From: Ascaphus truei
Lineage: Eukaryota; Chordata; Amphibia; Anura; Ascaphidae
DNA: 64,000 nucleotides
Reading direction: 5' to 3'
Assembly (NCBI GenBank): GCA_036426205.1
Contig: CM071573.1
Span: forward strand, 74,061,500-74,125,499
The position numbers and the translations under genes are program-made. The first letter of the stretch is position 1. The number at the start of each line of letters is the position of its first letter. The notes beneath the pieces were generated by a model. That model was not told the origin of the DNA. It did no database searches and was given only the letters and a program-made list of their open reading frames with translations. This document shows positions 44,174-56,516 of the stretch, in pieces.

Positions 44174-46072
44174 CTACAATCAACTATCTATAAGGATCGA
44201 AAGAGGATTCTCATTGGCCGAGCAGCGTATCACTAATAATTTTAGATATCTTTATTAGTATTATGCACTTTATATTCACAGTGTGCACTACTATTTTAAC
44301 GTGATATTCACTTTTTGCACCATTATTCTATTTATTTGTCCTATTAACACAAAAGGGCTCCTCGGTTTTTCGTTCCTCACACTGTGAAAAGGAACCAGCA
44401 TTTAACCCTTTGATTGGCCATGATGTAGCCAGCATGTCATGGGACCTGGCACTTCAGGGGCTTGTTGGCTGCGCCATGGATTTTCAGCTCATTTTCTGAG
44501 GAAGATCGTGTTCTCGATCTATCCGGCAGAGGAATGGTAAGGAGAACTTCTACTCTCCCGTTCCCGGCATCAGTGACGCGGCAATGCAGTGATCGCTCAC
44601 AGGACAGGTCACGTTCTCGTGATGTGCCGCAGGGGCTAGGGCACTTGGGTGTCACAGCCACTCTGGCATTTAAAGGATTAAATGATCATGACCGCCCACG
44701 ATATGAGCTCTGTTATGTGAGGATTGAAGTCAGTGCTGTGCTTGTTAATCATTACACTTTGTAAGGTTGAGAGCAGGGTAGATATTGGCTTGGCAGCAGG
44801 GGTGTCAATATGTGCTCAAAAATGTGTTTGCCTTGTGGGACACAAAAAGACAAATAAAAGATTGGTCTGTTTTTCCTGTTTTAACTCCATTGCTGTTTGT
44901 GGGACCAGCAAAGTATTGTCTACTAACGTCCACTTGCTCCCATCTAGACATTGGCAAACGTTTGCAGGAGTTTCCGGGTCACACACAATTTTCCCGTTTT
45001 TACCAGAGAATGAATCTGCGGCCCAGTCAGAGTTTGCGAGCTATTTGCCAGGCAATAAATCAATGTGCACTAGAATTTGGCTTATTATACTAATATGTGA
45101 AATTCTCTAGATTCGTTCCATTTACTTAATGTTGGGACTATAGATAGGGACTATGCATCTCGGTTCGTTCACTGGTGATATTTTGCTAAAAGCTTCCGAA
45201 AATAGACAAAAAGTCTACAACTACTTTTGCAACATTTTAAGCCAATTGAAGCTTGGTGAAAGCATTTGCAAAAATATGATAAATAATCACTAAAACTTTT
45301 GTGACTTCATTTTAGATAGTTTTGCCTCTCTCTACTCATCACCAGAGGAGCAGTTACACTGGGGACAGTTTCTGCAACGAGTTGTGGTTCTGAGACATTA
45401 ACTCCATGCTGTACTTTTCTGCAGTATAATTCACTTAAGCCATCTCACAGAACAGTACATTTGGGGACAGGAGAATTATATGCTGTTTTGGCCCTGATTT
45501 GTGATTATGCTTTCTTAATTATTACATACTTTAAATTATAGACAGTAAAATAATGTGTTAACCCCATAGTTGCCAGACGGATCTCCATCTTTGACCCATT
45601 TCTGACAGCTAACGTGTTACAGTAACATTATGGGTCTTTCTCATTGCTCCCGTTTGCTTTAGGATTGGGTTTATATACTCTACCATATCAAATCGTTTAT
45701 ATAAATTGATTATTAAATTACTATGCTTTCATTTTTTTAATGTTCTATTCTCATATATCAGAAAATTCCACAACAATATCCTTCAGTATTGGCTCTATAT
45801 TATACTATATACCACAGAGCAATCATTTTCTAGAACAGAAGCTCCGATATGATACAGTATCAACCAGACACCAAATAAAGTTGAGGTTATGGTTAGTGAC
45901 ATGAGTGATTTAAGATCTCCATCACACAGGGTGCAACAAAGACAGAGCACAATTAAGAGTGCATTCACATCGCTTTCACAGCTTCCACAAACCTTGTCCA
46001 GTCTTTAAAACCTTATATTCTCCAGAAACTGGACATATTCTAGGAATGCATTATGTACAGATGTAGCAAGGC
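44174..46072. other. AT-rich DNA, no gene
   Basis: Overlapping frames of 100-128 codons (44462-45110) have no recognised domain, and their composition is not clearly coding. A second TACTGTGAAAAGGA-like motif at about 44380 repeats the outer part of the neighbouring foldback. Confidence 0.4.
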
Positions 46073-46075
46073 TTA

Positions 46076-46424
46076 GGCTGCGGCCCCACTGCCTGCGCTG
46101 CACGCACATGTGCCTGGCTGGCAGTGCGTGCAGCCGCGTTCCCCGGTCTGCAGTGAGCTGCAGGGGATAAGACAGGGGGCGTGACGGGGGAGTGATGGGG
46201 GCGCGACCATGACATCACCCGGCAGGTTCATCCTCATTGGCTGAACCGCCGGGGGCGTGGCCTAGCGCTCCGTTGCTAGTTCTAATCACAATTTTAATGT
46301 ATGTCTGAAAAACTCGCAGCGCGGCGGCCGCCCCTCGCAGCGGCCCCGGCCCCATTGAGAGGTGGCTCTTGTCCCCACAGCGCCCGCCATAGCGGGCGTT
46401 GCAGCAGCCAGCGGGGACCAAGCC
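46076..46424. mobile_element. GC-rich PIF/Harbinger-like MITE, copy 5
   Basis: TTA flanks both sides (46073-46075, 46425-46427). Ends GGCTGCGGCCCC and GGGGACCAAGCC form an inverted repeat. The interior follows the copy at 18297 block by block (CCCGGCAGGTTC, ATTGGCTGAACCGCCGGG, CCCCTCGCAGCGG). Confidence 0.75.
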
Positions 46425-46465
46425 TTATTATCTCCAGCAGTGGGACAAACTGTGTGACCACGACC

Positions 46466-46801
46466 TAGGGTTGCCAGGTGGCTTGTACAAAAATACTGGA
46501 CACAATGGTGAAAGGTGCAATGTGCTCGAGACACACACACACGCACACACCCTTGCACCTCTCTTTGCTTCAAGCTGTTTCCTCCTCACCTTGGCCCCAC
46601 CCCCAGGCTCCTGACACCTCCTCCTGATTGGCTGCATTACCCATCAGCAGCCAATCGGGATGGAGTAAGCTGCCCAGCCCCCTATGTCCAGAGAGGTAAT
46701 ACCAGACACATACATGTCCAGTATTACCTCTATTTTTTTTAATGGACAGAATGTCCAAATACAGGACAGTTCAGTTCAATACTGGACACCTGGCAACCCT
46801 A
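46466..46801. mobile_element. Non-autonomous DNA transposon with TAGGGTTGCCAGGTG ends
   Basis: Left end TAGGGTTGCCAGGTG and right end CACCTGGCAACCCTA are perfect complements over 15 bases. TACTGGACA near the left and TGTCCAAATACAGGACA near the right extend the inverted relation. The middle has an inverted CTGATTGGCTGC / GCAGCCAATCGG pair. Flanking CACGACC / CACGGGACC suggests an imperfect duplication. The superfamily is not assigned with confidence. Confidence 0.75.
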
Positions 46802-48094
46802 CACGGGACCACAGCTTCCCCGGCGCCAGGATTATCGTTATAAGGGATCCAATCTGGCATCATGGAGTCCCCGCAGCGCGTCCGTGGCAGATACTGTACC
46901 ATCCCTGGTACTGCAGTAGTTTGCTTTCTCAGCCTCAGCAGTATTTGTGTGTACTGTATGTCACTTTTTTTTTAGCTTCCAATCCTTTTTTTTTAATCAC
47001 AGCCTTTGCCTACAAATAATGTGGAGAAGTTTTGATTTTTCTTTCATATGCTTAATAAAGGTCATGACGATTATTGTGAATTTTCATACATTGAAGATCT
47101 ATTCCTTCATCTTCACTCTGGCTGTTTCTATGACAACTGGGAAGAGATACATCACTGGGGAATGGCTCTAACTTGTCCACTCTTCTTTACCAAATGTTCC
47201 CACTCATCCCATTATTGAGAGAAGAAAACAGCACTGCTGTACAGATTGGTAGCGATCCATAAGTTATGCTTTTATTGTAAGAGAGCTTTTTTTTATTTCA
47301 TTTTCCTTATGCAAATCAGTCCCAGAGAAATGACAAGACAGATGGAAGATAAGGAAGGATTTTATTAGTAAAGTTCATTGTGACCGCTACATGGAGTGAA
47401 CGAGCACCTTTTAGGGGATAAACTGCCTTTCCCTGGTGCACTGTTACTTACAATAAAGGTTAGTTTATTCCCATAATAATCACTCTGCGGGAAGCGTTTC
47501 CTAACCTCCATACAAAACAGACAGCCGCCGCTTCCTGAGAACGACTAATGCGGGGGTGAGTAGGCGGTAATTTATATTGCTAGTTACCTGGATTTAGTCA
47601 GCCATGAAAATCTGCTCACAATGCACGACTCTGCCACGGCCTGCATTTATGGGGCCAATATCACAGTGAAGTGTAAAACTGGTAATCTGCAGTCCCACTA
47701 GAAAATGTATTTAACCTTGTAACACCATAGAGTCTTGGGGTACGTGGAAACCCAACGCAAAGCTAATCAAGGTGCCCAATCAAAAAGTCTCGTGTAAAGC
47801 AGTTTCAATGGGAGCTCAAGTGTGAAGTTCGTGTTCTTTTGATATCTCATTATTTTATTTTACTAGGAAACACGAAGGTAAATATATTTATTACGGCTCG
47901 GATTCATTACACATTAACCCCTTGAGTGCTGGAGAGGTCTGTCAATATGTTGCAGCACTGAGAGGGTTACATTGCTCAGATGCTTGGGTAACTTTGTATG
48001 GAGGCTTCTGTGTACTTCACAATAAGAAGTCACATTGCACCAACAGTTAAGGGGTGAGCATCCTAGTTCTGTATACAAACTGCAAAGATGAAAT
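46802..48094. other. AT-rich DNA, no feature seen
   Basis: Several T-runs and short frames; no repeat boundaries found. Confidence 0.45.
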
Positions 48095-48102
48095 GTCTAA
48101 AG

Positions 48103-48286
48103 CAGGAGTAGCCAACTCCAAACCTCATGAGCTGACAACAGGTCAGGTTTTAAGGATATCCCTGCTTCAGCACAGGTGGCTCAATCAGTGGCTCAGTCTT
48201 TGATTGAGCCACCTGTGCTTGAGCAGGGATATCCCTGAAAACCTGACCTGTTGGTGGCTCTTGAGGACTGGAGTTGGCCACCCCTG
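48103..48286. mobile_element. Palindromic hAT-type MITE
   Basis: A nearly symmetric full-length copy with ends CAGGAGTAGCCAACTCC and the complement of CAGGGGTGGCCAACTCC. Flanks GTCTAAAG / CTTTAAAG match at 6 of 8. Confidence 0.85.
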
Positions 48287-48581
48287 CTTTAAAGTGTTCA
48301 ATGCTTGGTGATGGTGTGCAGAGCTGTTTTACAAAAATGAGATTACTTAGCTAAAACTAAAGACTAGCATTTATCTACATATACTGTGTGTACAGTATCA
48401 TTGTCTTTCATTATTGTTATAGTATCACTTACTAAGGTATATTTAGGTATTTCAATGTTTCACTATAGTGTAAAAAGGAAATGGTAGCAATTCTCTCATA
48501 ATCACCTCTTCATGTTGCTGCATAAAACACTTCCCTTTGCTGAAGAAAAGATCTGCTCTTTTGAAATACATGGGACAAAAA

Positions 48582-49092
48582 TAACATCTAGTCTATTACA
48601 GTTAGCACAGTGATATAACATCTAGTCTAGCGCAGCGATATAACATCTAGTCTAGCGCAGTGATATAACATCTAGCCTAGCGCAGCGATATAACATCTAG
48701 TCTAGCGCAGTGATATAATATCTAGTCTAGCACAGCGATATAACATCTAGTCTAGCGCAGTGATATAACATCTAGTCTAGCGCAGCGATATAACATCTAG
48801 TCTAGCGCAGTGATATAACATCTAGCCTAGCGCAGTGATATAACATCTAGTCTAGCGCAGCGATATAACATCTAGTCTAGCGCAGTGATATAACATCTAG
48901 TCTAGCGCAGTGATATAACATCTACTCTAGCGCAGCGATATAACATCTAGTCTAGCGCAGCGATATAACATCTAGTCCAGCGCAGTGATATAACATCTAG
49001 TCTAGCTCAGCGATATAACATCTAGTCCAGCGCAGTGATATAACATCTAGTCTAGCGCAGTGATATAACATCTAGTCTAGCACAGTGACGAT
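48582..49092. repeat. 25-bp minisatellite, about 20 copies
   Basis: The unit contains ATATAACATCTAGTCTAGCG followed by CAG and a variable C or T before the next G. Copies differ mainly at that position and at TCTAG / CCTAG. Over the first eight units T and C variants alternate strictly, suggesting expansion as 50-bp dimers. Confidence 0.95.
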
Positions 49093-49569
49093 GTTTGCTA
49101 CATTTATCCCACTCAATATTGGTTTTGAAATGCAGAGTGTTCATTTTAAGAAATGATAATAATTAGAGACGGGCAAAGTTTGCACCTACGTTTGTCTATT
49201 TTTGGTCTGGAAGAATGTCACACTGCTGCTGTAAAGTACCTGTTTCTGTTCAATCTCCATCTAATTAAAAGTCAGAGCCTTTTCACAGACATTACAAATG
49301 CACATAGTGTACAGAGTTTTGCTGGTATACCTGTCCTGCTGAGGTCTATTCTAAGTATTGAATTGCTTGCCTGCAAGTGTGACTCTCCTATTGGTAATTA
49401 ATAGGTCTTTGGAGGGTTATGTGAGAACTCCGCATATATATATATATCACAATACACTGCAGGAAATCCATTTATTTGGTTTTGTGGATAAATTGTACTG
49501 TACCACTATTTTATATTTATCAAAATACTGTTCCAACATTGTTTTAAAAATAAATGTGTCTCGTCTTTG
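49093..49569. other. AT-rich DNA with a hAT terminus
   Basis: TAGAGACGGGCAAAGTTTGC at about 49164 looks like the left end of the TAGAGATGGGC hAT family, without a matching right end nearby. A short TA run lies at 49436-49448. Confidence 0.45.
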
Positions 49570-50035
49570 AAGGAGCTCTCTCTTGATATCCTCGCCCTCT
49601 CCTGACATCCTTGCCCTGTCCTGACATCCTTGCCCTGTCCTGACATCCTCGCCCTCTCCTGACATCCTCGCCATCTCCTGATATCCTCGCCATCTCCTGA
49701 TATCATCACCCACTCCTGATATCATCACCCACTCCTGATATCATCACCCACTCCTGATATCATCACCCACTCCTGACATCCTCGCCCTCTCCTGACATCC
49801 TCGCCCTCTCCTGACATCCTCGCCCTCTCCTGACATCCTCGCCCTGTCCTGATATCCTCGCCGCCTGATTCTCACTCGCCGATATCCCGCCCTCTCCTGA
49901 TACTCCCTCAGACTCGCCTCTCATGATATCCTCGCCCTGCTCATGATATCCTCGCCCTGTCTGAATCTCGCCTCCTGCTTCGCATGCTGATATCTCGCCG
50001 TCCTGATCTCGCCCTTCACTGATATTTATCGCCAA
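49570..50035. repeat. 19-bp minisatellite, about 20+ copies, decaying at the right
   Basis: Unit CCTGACATCCTCGCCCTCT with variants (CCTGATATCATCACCCACT). Units between 49700 and 49770 form a homogeneous subvariant block. From about 49860 the register breaks up with many small deletions, possibly assembly errors. Open frames across it are repeat artefacts. Confidence 0.92.
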
Positions 50036-50059
50036 AACATCTAGCCTTCTTTCATGCAC

Positions 50060-52925
50060 AGCAACTCTATCTGATGACAAAAAAAAAGTAGTATGCCAGG
50101 CTCACAGCAAGCAAACTAGGCACCTCAACCCCACCAACCTCTCTCCCCAATCAACCCTGTGTTCTAATATGCCCCTTGTTTCTTTTAGATGGTAAGCTTG
50201 TTGGAGCAGGGTCAATTTTGCATATTGTTCCAGTTTGCACAGTTTTATATGTTATATCATAATAATTTTCAATATTATGGAGTCAGTGGGATGGATGCAT
50301 TATAGATAGTACTAGTAGGTGTGTATATATATAATATATATGGTTATAATTTACTAACACAAACAACACACATATACTATATATAATAGGTGTGTGTGTT
50401 GTGTGTGTAAAATGCTTAACCTAATTTAGCTAAGACATGCTAGGCATTGCCAATGTACGTAAAGCTCTACTTTAAAAGAAAAACAAATAACCCTGACTGT
50501 GTCCTGCCAATTGCATCCATCCAAGTCAAGAATATAATTGAGATAATGTGGCAAAAAACTGCAGACAGACTACACTAAAGCTACACTTTTCAAAATAAAA
50601 GCTTTTAATCAGTGCTTTGTTCAGTGGACACTGTCCAGTGGAACATAAGTGAAGGTGAGGCATTTATCTAAATCACGAAAATGTTAGTATGGAACCGGAA
50701 CAATTGAAACGGTACTTTGTGGACCAATTAGCTTCTCCAATATGTACCTACATTCCAAATTTGAAGTTAAGAACACAATTTCCTGAGGAGCTAGAGGATA
50801 AAAAAAAAAACGACGTTTTGGCGAAACATGTTTCGGGGCTAACAAAACTATGGGCTAATATATTCAAACCCGACACTAAGGTCTCCTTTGATCCTATATA
50901 GCATGCCAAGTAGGATCAAGTGTATGGATTTGTAAGCGGTAAATACAAAACTTTCTGAATTAAGTGTAATATATAGATCTATATCGTAGAGACTATAATA
51001 ATCAGGAGAGGGCCGGAGAAAAACTATTTTACAAACGGGCAAGGAATGTTAGCCACTGTATTTTCATAATAAAATGTAATTGCAACGTGGGTTTGGTTGC
51101 TTTGTTGTTGTAGGATATCTTTTTTAGCATGGAGTGGCAATTGTTTACTGTAGGTTATACAGAGGACGGCACCCCAGTGATTTGATATAGGCACATTGAA
51201 TATGTAGAGTGCTATCCACTAAGGTTAAGGTGTTGTGTCGGCATGAGTTTTGACTATATCATCGAAGGTGACCTTTATGTGTACCCAAGAGTTTTAAAGG
51301 GAATGGACATTCTGCTGTTGAATAATTTTCCCACGCATCCAGTGAGCATAACCTTTGGGATAGTACCTGTATACATCACATAGAGGAATGCCCATACAGA
51401 TTTCTGCGCTTCACGAACCATAAAGTGCATGTCCAAAATAAAACTAAACAAGGCCCCCGTTTCGCAATTTCTGTGGAGTGACATCCAAACACCGAAAGAA
51501 AAAAAGGCGGAAACTACCGGCCAAAATAGATTAAAATAAAAGAATCTTTATGAGCTACATCAAAAATATTCAACATCACAAGAAGAACTAAGCTCCGCCA
51601 TCTCGGCGCAAGTGATGGAGGTTGAACGCGTGTGGCGAGGAGCAGAGTGTCTTCATGGTGCACCTGTTACTACTTTTATGTAGGGTCAACAATCAAAGAT
51701 TTTTTTATTTAAAGTTACAGCTCTTTTCCTTCCATTGGTGTTTGGCTGTCACACCTATTTCCCGCTTTCTACAATGCTATGCCTTGGTATGGGATAGACG
51801 CCGACAGGACGCAGGTATACTTCAATGACTCACAGTCTGGCCAAGAGGATAAGGGACACCGGAGACATATGTGAGTTAAAATGTGTTACACTCACAGCCA
51901 ATTTGTATCGTTTGGGTTTTATGTTTTTCTTTACTCTTTGCAGCTAGAATACTATTAGCGACTTCTACATATCACTGAGACATTACCCTGCTGATGCATC
52001 CCCTCCTCACGGATGACGCCCCATACACCATCTAATAGTGATATATGTATTCTAACTTTACGTGTTGGCGAAGCAACTTGATTGTATATTACTGATACAG
52101 TTGATGTTCCTGGAGTTTCTTTAGCTATTAATCTCCAAAGTGTCACTCCCAGCAATTTTTTGTGTTTATTATGCTAATTTGTCTGTAATTTCTAACAATG
52201 TGGCTAGACCCTTGCCCCCTGGTGACTAATAAGTGTTAAAGCATACGTCATGAAAGAGTGCCACTCCCAGAAGCCCTTATGCCATGAAAGTCCTGGCTTG
52301 TATGATCTTTCCTCAGGTTTTTATCGGTGCTGTCCGCTTGTTTTAAAGTTGGCGCAGGTGCGTTACGGGCCACGTACCCGGCGGTTGCGCAATGCACGTG
52401 GTGCAAGACGTTTCGTTATGTACAGGTCCTTTTCTGTCAGCGTGTTCTCGTGGTCTCGTGCTATAAAAAAATAAAAACATCCATTACAGCTGTATTGGTT
52501 TTTTAAAACTTAAAATTATCAACTAGTTGTATTTTTTAATGGAACGTAGGATCTGAACCTGGCACAATGTTCAGTAGTTTTCTAAATCTGCATGTGCCAG
52601 CCGCTCACTGTGATTGGTCTAAAGAGCGTGACGGCAAGCGAGCAGCACGCAAAAGATATACAGGTACTTTTCCTCCGATCTCTGCAGGGCTACTGCTCAC
52701 AGCCCGTGCGCAAGCACCCGAAAGTAGGAACGCTCAGGCACTGGTAAAACAGGACATTCTAAATGAACGCGGCACACTAATACAGCCTACTGCTTACTGT
52801 CGTAGGGAACTGATACAAGTTGATCATACGTTGCTGATGAGTGTTCGTATCTAGGGAGCGGGGTGGCAGGACTGTTATAGCATGAAGGGTGTAATTGAGG
52901 ACAGAATAGGGGCACACACAATATA
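50060..52925. other. AT-rich DNA, no recognised gene
   Basis: Contains a GT/TA-rich hairpin-forming stretch (50320-50410) and a GGCGAAACATGTTTCGGGGC motif (about 50819) of the type seen in foldbacks. Frames such as 50689-50901 and the minus-strand 51275-51484 have no recognised domain. Confidence 0.45.
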
Positions 52926-52928
52926 AGG

Positions 52929-53100
52929 TGGGTTGGCTAATTATCAGTCCTCATAGGTACCACCAAAGGTTCAGGTTTTAAGGATATCCATGACTCAGCT
53001 TCAGGTGGACAATCATTGAGCACCTGTGCTGAAGCCAGGGGAAGGAAATTCCTTCAAATCGGACCTTGTTGGTGGTCCAGGACTGCACTGGGCAACTCCA
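52929..53100. mobile_element. Degraded palindromic hAT-type MITE
   Basis: AGGTTTTAAGGATATCC, GAGCACCTGTGCTGAAGC and GGGCAACTCC are recognisable in family order. Numerous small indels disrupt the palindrome, and both termini are eroded. Confidence 0.65.
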
Positions 53101-53383
53101 TGGTTCACTCTGTGGCACTGTCGTGGCCACACTGCAAATATGTTTGCTCACTTTCTGGTGACATCTTCCCCCTGAAAGCTTCTATTAATTTGGTTTAAAA
53201 TAATTAGCCATTTTTAGCTTGGCCAAAAGTTTCACAGCTATCAAATTATGGGGGGGCAGGGAGGCAGAAGCGCTTAAATTTGGAGATGCACATCACATTC
53301 AGCACTGTAACGTTATATATTAGGGGTCAATGCAAGAAGCAATGGGTGAGATTTTTTGATATAAAATCAAATTACCGAGAAGA

Positions 53384-54535
53384 TTTGGAGAGAGGAAAAA
53401 GAGGAAGTAGCGGGAGCAGATGAGAGGGAGAGGGAGGAGGGCAGACCGAGAGGGAGCGGGAAAGAGGGAAATGGGGAGAGTGAGAGGGGGAGAGAGAGTT
53501 GGGGGAGCGAGTGAGAGGGGAGGGAGGAGGAGAGAGGGGGGGAGAGAAGGTGGGACAGTAGGGTAGAGAGAAGAGAGGGGGAGGGGAGGGGGATGAGGGA
53601 AGGAAGGCGGGGGAGAGGGAAGGAGGGGAGGGGAGAGAGGGGGGGTGAGGGGAGAGGGAAGGAAAGAAGGAGGGGGATCAGAGGGGGGAAGGGGTGAAAG
53701 GAGGGAGAGAGAGGGAAGGGAGGGGGAAGGAAGGAGGGAAGTGGGAGAGGAAAGGAGGGGAGAGAGGAGGGGGAGGGAGGGGGAGGGAGGGGGAGGGAGG
53801 GGGAGAGGACGGGGAGGGGGAAGAGCCCGGGGAGAGCGCAAGGAGGGGAGCGAGGGGGACATCGGGGGAGAGAGAAGAGAGGGTGAGGGAGCGGAAGGAA
53901 GGAAGGAGGGGGAGAGGGAAGGATGGGAGGGGAGAGGAGGGGGGTTAGGGGGGGGGCGTGGGGGGGGGGGTTCGAGTCTGGCGGAGGGGGAAAAAGGAGG
54001 AGAGAGAGGGAAAGGAGGGGGAGGGGGAAGAAGGAGGGAAGTGGAGAGGAAAGGGAGGGACAGAGAGAGAGGGAAGGGACGGGGCACGGGAGGGGAGAGA
54101 GGGAAGGGAGGGAGCGTGAGGGGGAGCGGGGAAGGAGGGGAGAGAGGGTGAGAGAGGGGAGATGGCGGGGGGGAGAGAGGGGGAGAGGGAAGGAGGAAAG
54201 GGGTGGAAGGGGGAGAAGGGGAGAGGGAAGGAAGGGGAGAGGGAAGGAAGGGGTGAGGGAAGGACAGGAGAGGGGAGAGAGGGGAGAGGGAAAGTAAGAA
54301 GCGGAGGGGGAGAGAGAGGGAGAGGGAAGGGAGGGGGAGAGGAAGGAAGGAGGGAGGGGGAGAGGGAGAAGGAGAGAATAGGGAGGGAATGGGAGGGGGG
54401 AGAGGGGGGGAGAGGGAGAGAGACGAGAGAGGGAGAGGAAAGGGGTAGAAAGAGAGAGGGAGAGGAAATGGGTAGAGAGAGAGGGAGAGGAAAGGGGGGG
54501 AGAAAGAGAGGAAAAGAGGAGCGAGAAAGACCTAT
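53384..54535. repeat. 1.15-kb purine (GA/GGA) tract
   Basis: The plus strand is almost entirely G and A, built from GAGGGGA, GGAAGG and GAGAGAGG units with local periodicity, for example repeated GGGAGGGAGG near 53770. The long Ser/Pro-rich or Gly/Arg/Glu-rich frames on either strand follow from composition alone. Such tracts can form triplex DNA. Confidence 0.92.
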
Positions 54536-54689
54536 TTTAGTAGTCGCAAGCACTATATATATTCCCTGAAACCTCCCTTCAAAGAACACGCAGAGAGACA
54601 CCTGTGCTCCAAATAAGAGCACATCTGGGAGGTAAATTCGAATGCTAAAGGCTAATGGAACATACAAAGTATTTATAAATTACTCACAC

Positions 54690-54895
54690 CCCTTACACCT
54701 TCCTAAAAGATTTCCACAAGACCTAACCTCATAAGCCATGTCCTACGGCATCTTGTGAGGTAGTGTGTACTGCCAGGCTCAACAGGCTCAGAACCATGAA
54801 TGTCTGCTACTCAGGGCAGCAGTTCTTGCAGTGAGCTGAGCCAGCTGCTGGATAGCTCCACTGTTGCAGCATACTTTTGAACTCTACTGCCATTT
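54690..54895 (-). mobile_element. tRNA-like SINE, copy 1
   Basis: On the minus strand it reads from GAGTTCAAAAGTATGCTGC through TGGATAGC/AGCAGCTGG and CTGCCCTGAGTAGCAGA to GTACACACTACCTCACAAGA. It matches the copies at 58425 and 58820 over about 190 bases. The head may be tRNA-derived (box-B-like ATGGTTCTGAGCC). Confidence 0.6.
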
Positions 54896-55404
54896 AGTAT
54901 AGGTGAAGTCACTAGCGGTTACGTCATACTAGCTAACGTCACTAAAACCCAACATACATTTTGCAAACAGTATGTTTCCACTGGGGCTACAGGGAGATCA
55001 TCCGTGAGTCTCCTATATAGAGTGCTTATTGTCTTAGAAAACGATTGGTATTTAACCATACCATATGTTTCTTATCTCATATCACTATGGTGTCTAATAC
55101 CTGTAATGTAGCCCCGGAAGAAGCCTAAGTGGCAGTTAAAACGCAGTTAGGTGTGCATCACACTATGTCTATAGCAGCCACTACCACCAACTAGATATTT
55201 TCTGTCCTCAATTAGATATTATGTTAATGATTGGATACTGGTTGCAGTGTGTCAAAGGGAGATTTATGGCAGGAGTGAATTCCAGTGTCCGGAACCGTGA
55301 GGAGTAAGTGAAGGCGTTGTCGGGGTCACTAGCAGTGGTCAGAGACAGGCAATAGAGAGGTGTTTTCGGGGTCACAGGCAGAGGTCAGAGGCTGGCAGTG
55401 AGGA

Positions 55405-55515
55405 GGCAGGAACAGGACAGGAACAGGACTGGGACAAGAAAAAAGGACAGTACCACAGGAACTGGACTGGGACAAGAGAACAGGACTGGGACAAGGGAAC
55501 AGGACGGAGACAGGG
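55405..55515. repeat. 18-bp imperfect tandem repeat
   Basis: GAACAGGACTGGGACAAG and variants recur five to six times in a purine-rich stretch. The surrounding sequence to about 55740 (ending GAACCTGACAC) looks like an older repeat whose ends are not resolved. Confidence 0.7.
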
Positions 55516-56516
55516 GAAATAGCAACAAGGAACAGCAAAAGCAGTGACCAAAGCAGGTGCAGGAGGAGCCAGTATAAACAGGCATCTGGGAACAGGAAAT
55601 TTATAAAGGCAGCCAGAGAGCATCAGATTTCAGAGCAAGCAGGACTGCATAGGGGGATCCCGGCAAGGACAGGATTCAGCAGCACTTCCGGTGGAGGTGC
55701 ATGGGTACTGCAGACCATAACTTCAGGAGGAACCTGACACAGCATATGGTTATTAGTGCAGTGGGGGATTGTAGTTGTAGTGAATATAGTTTAGTCTTTC
55801 GATTACTTTCTGTTAGGTCTAGATTATATTAGTAGTTTCTTTATTACTTAGATTGAGGGTATACATTTGATACACTAATCCTATCTCATCACAGTATAGA
55901 GTGGCACTGTCACTTTTTTTCACATTAGATAGCACTTGATTGAAGTTTCATGTTATCACACAATGTTGCTACTCTGCATATCACTAGAGTTTAGTCAGGG
56001 TCTTCTGGGATTGCTGCTGGCAATACTGAAATAATGAAATTATGTATCTATTGTCCTATTAGTCTTGAGTTTGAGTATTGGATTAGACATACTCTTAAAA
56101 TATATTGTATTTACACATTTAACACAGGTTTTGTCCACATAATTTCTTTATTTTTTTATTGTTTCAACTTCTTAGAGTTCAATCAACAATATATTAAAGT
56201 AATGTCGGCATAGTGGATGGGTTGATCCCATAATATGAGGCTGGCTCAATATTACAGCCTCTATTTATAAGGCCCTCTAAGCTATTTAGAGTTATTACTG
56301 TGTACAGTATCACTGCTTATTTTAAACATAATTTGTTGACATAGGTCAACATCGTTTTTTAATTGTGTGGTGTTTATAACTTAAGTGCAAAGCAATGATT
56401 CTGCGCTCGTGCTGTCCTTTAAAATCAACTTGATATAATCCGCATGCAGCTGTGAACACTAAGGGCAACTCCTCACACGCTCCTAAAATATTGAACTCCC
56501 AAAGGTACTCTCCAGA
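55516..56516. other. No recognised feature
   Basis: AT-rich with short frames only. Confidence 0.45.

Noticed and set aside
44462..45110. Overlapping 100-128 codon plus-strand frames
   Set aside because: They occupy different frames over the same DNA and have no recognised domain; not supported as an exon.
48582..49092. CRISPR-like array of 25-bp repeats
   Set aside because: Repeats are directly adjacent with no unique spacers; it is a minisatellite in eukaryotic DNA.
50689..50901. 70-codon frame with a lysine/acid-rich peptide
   Set aside because: Short, no homology recognised, no splice sites; cannot be told from chance.
53320..54667. Several open frames of 120-255 codons on both strands
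   Set aside because: They lie in the purine tract, where stop codons are rare by composition; the peptides are Pro/Ser/Leu or Gly/Arg/Glu monotony with no domain.
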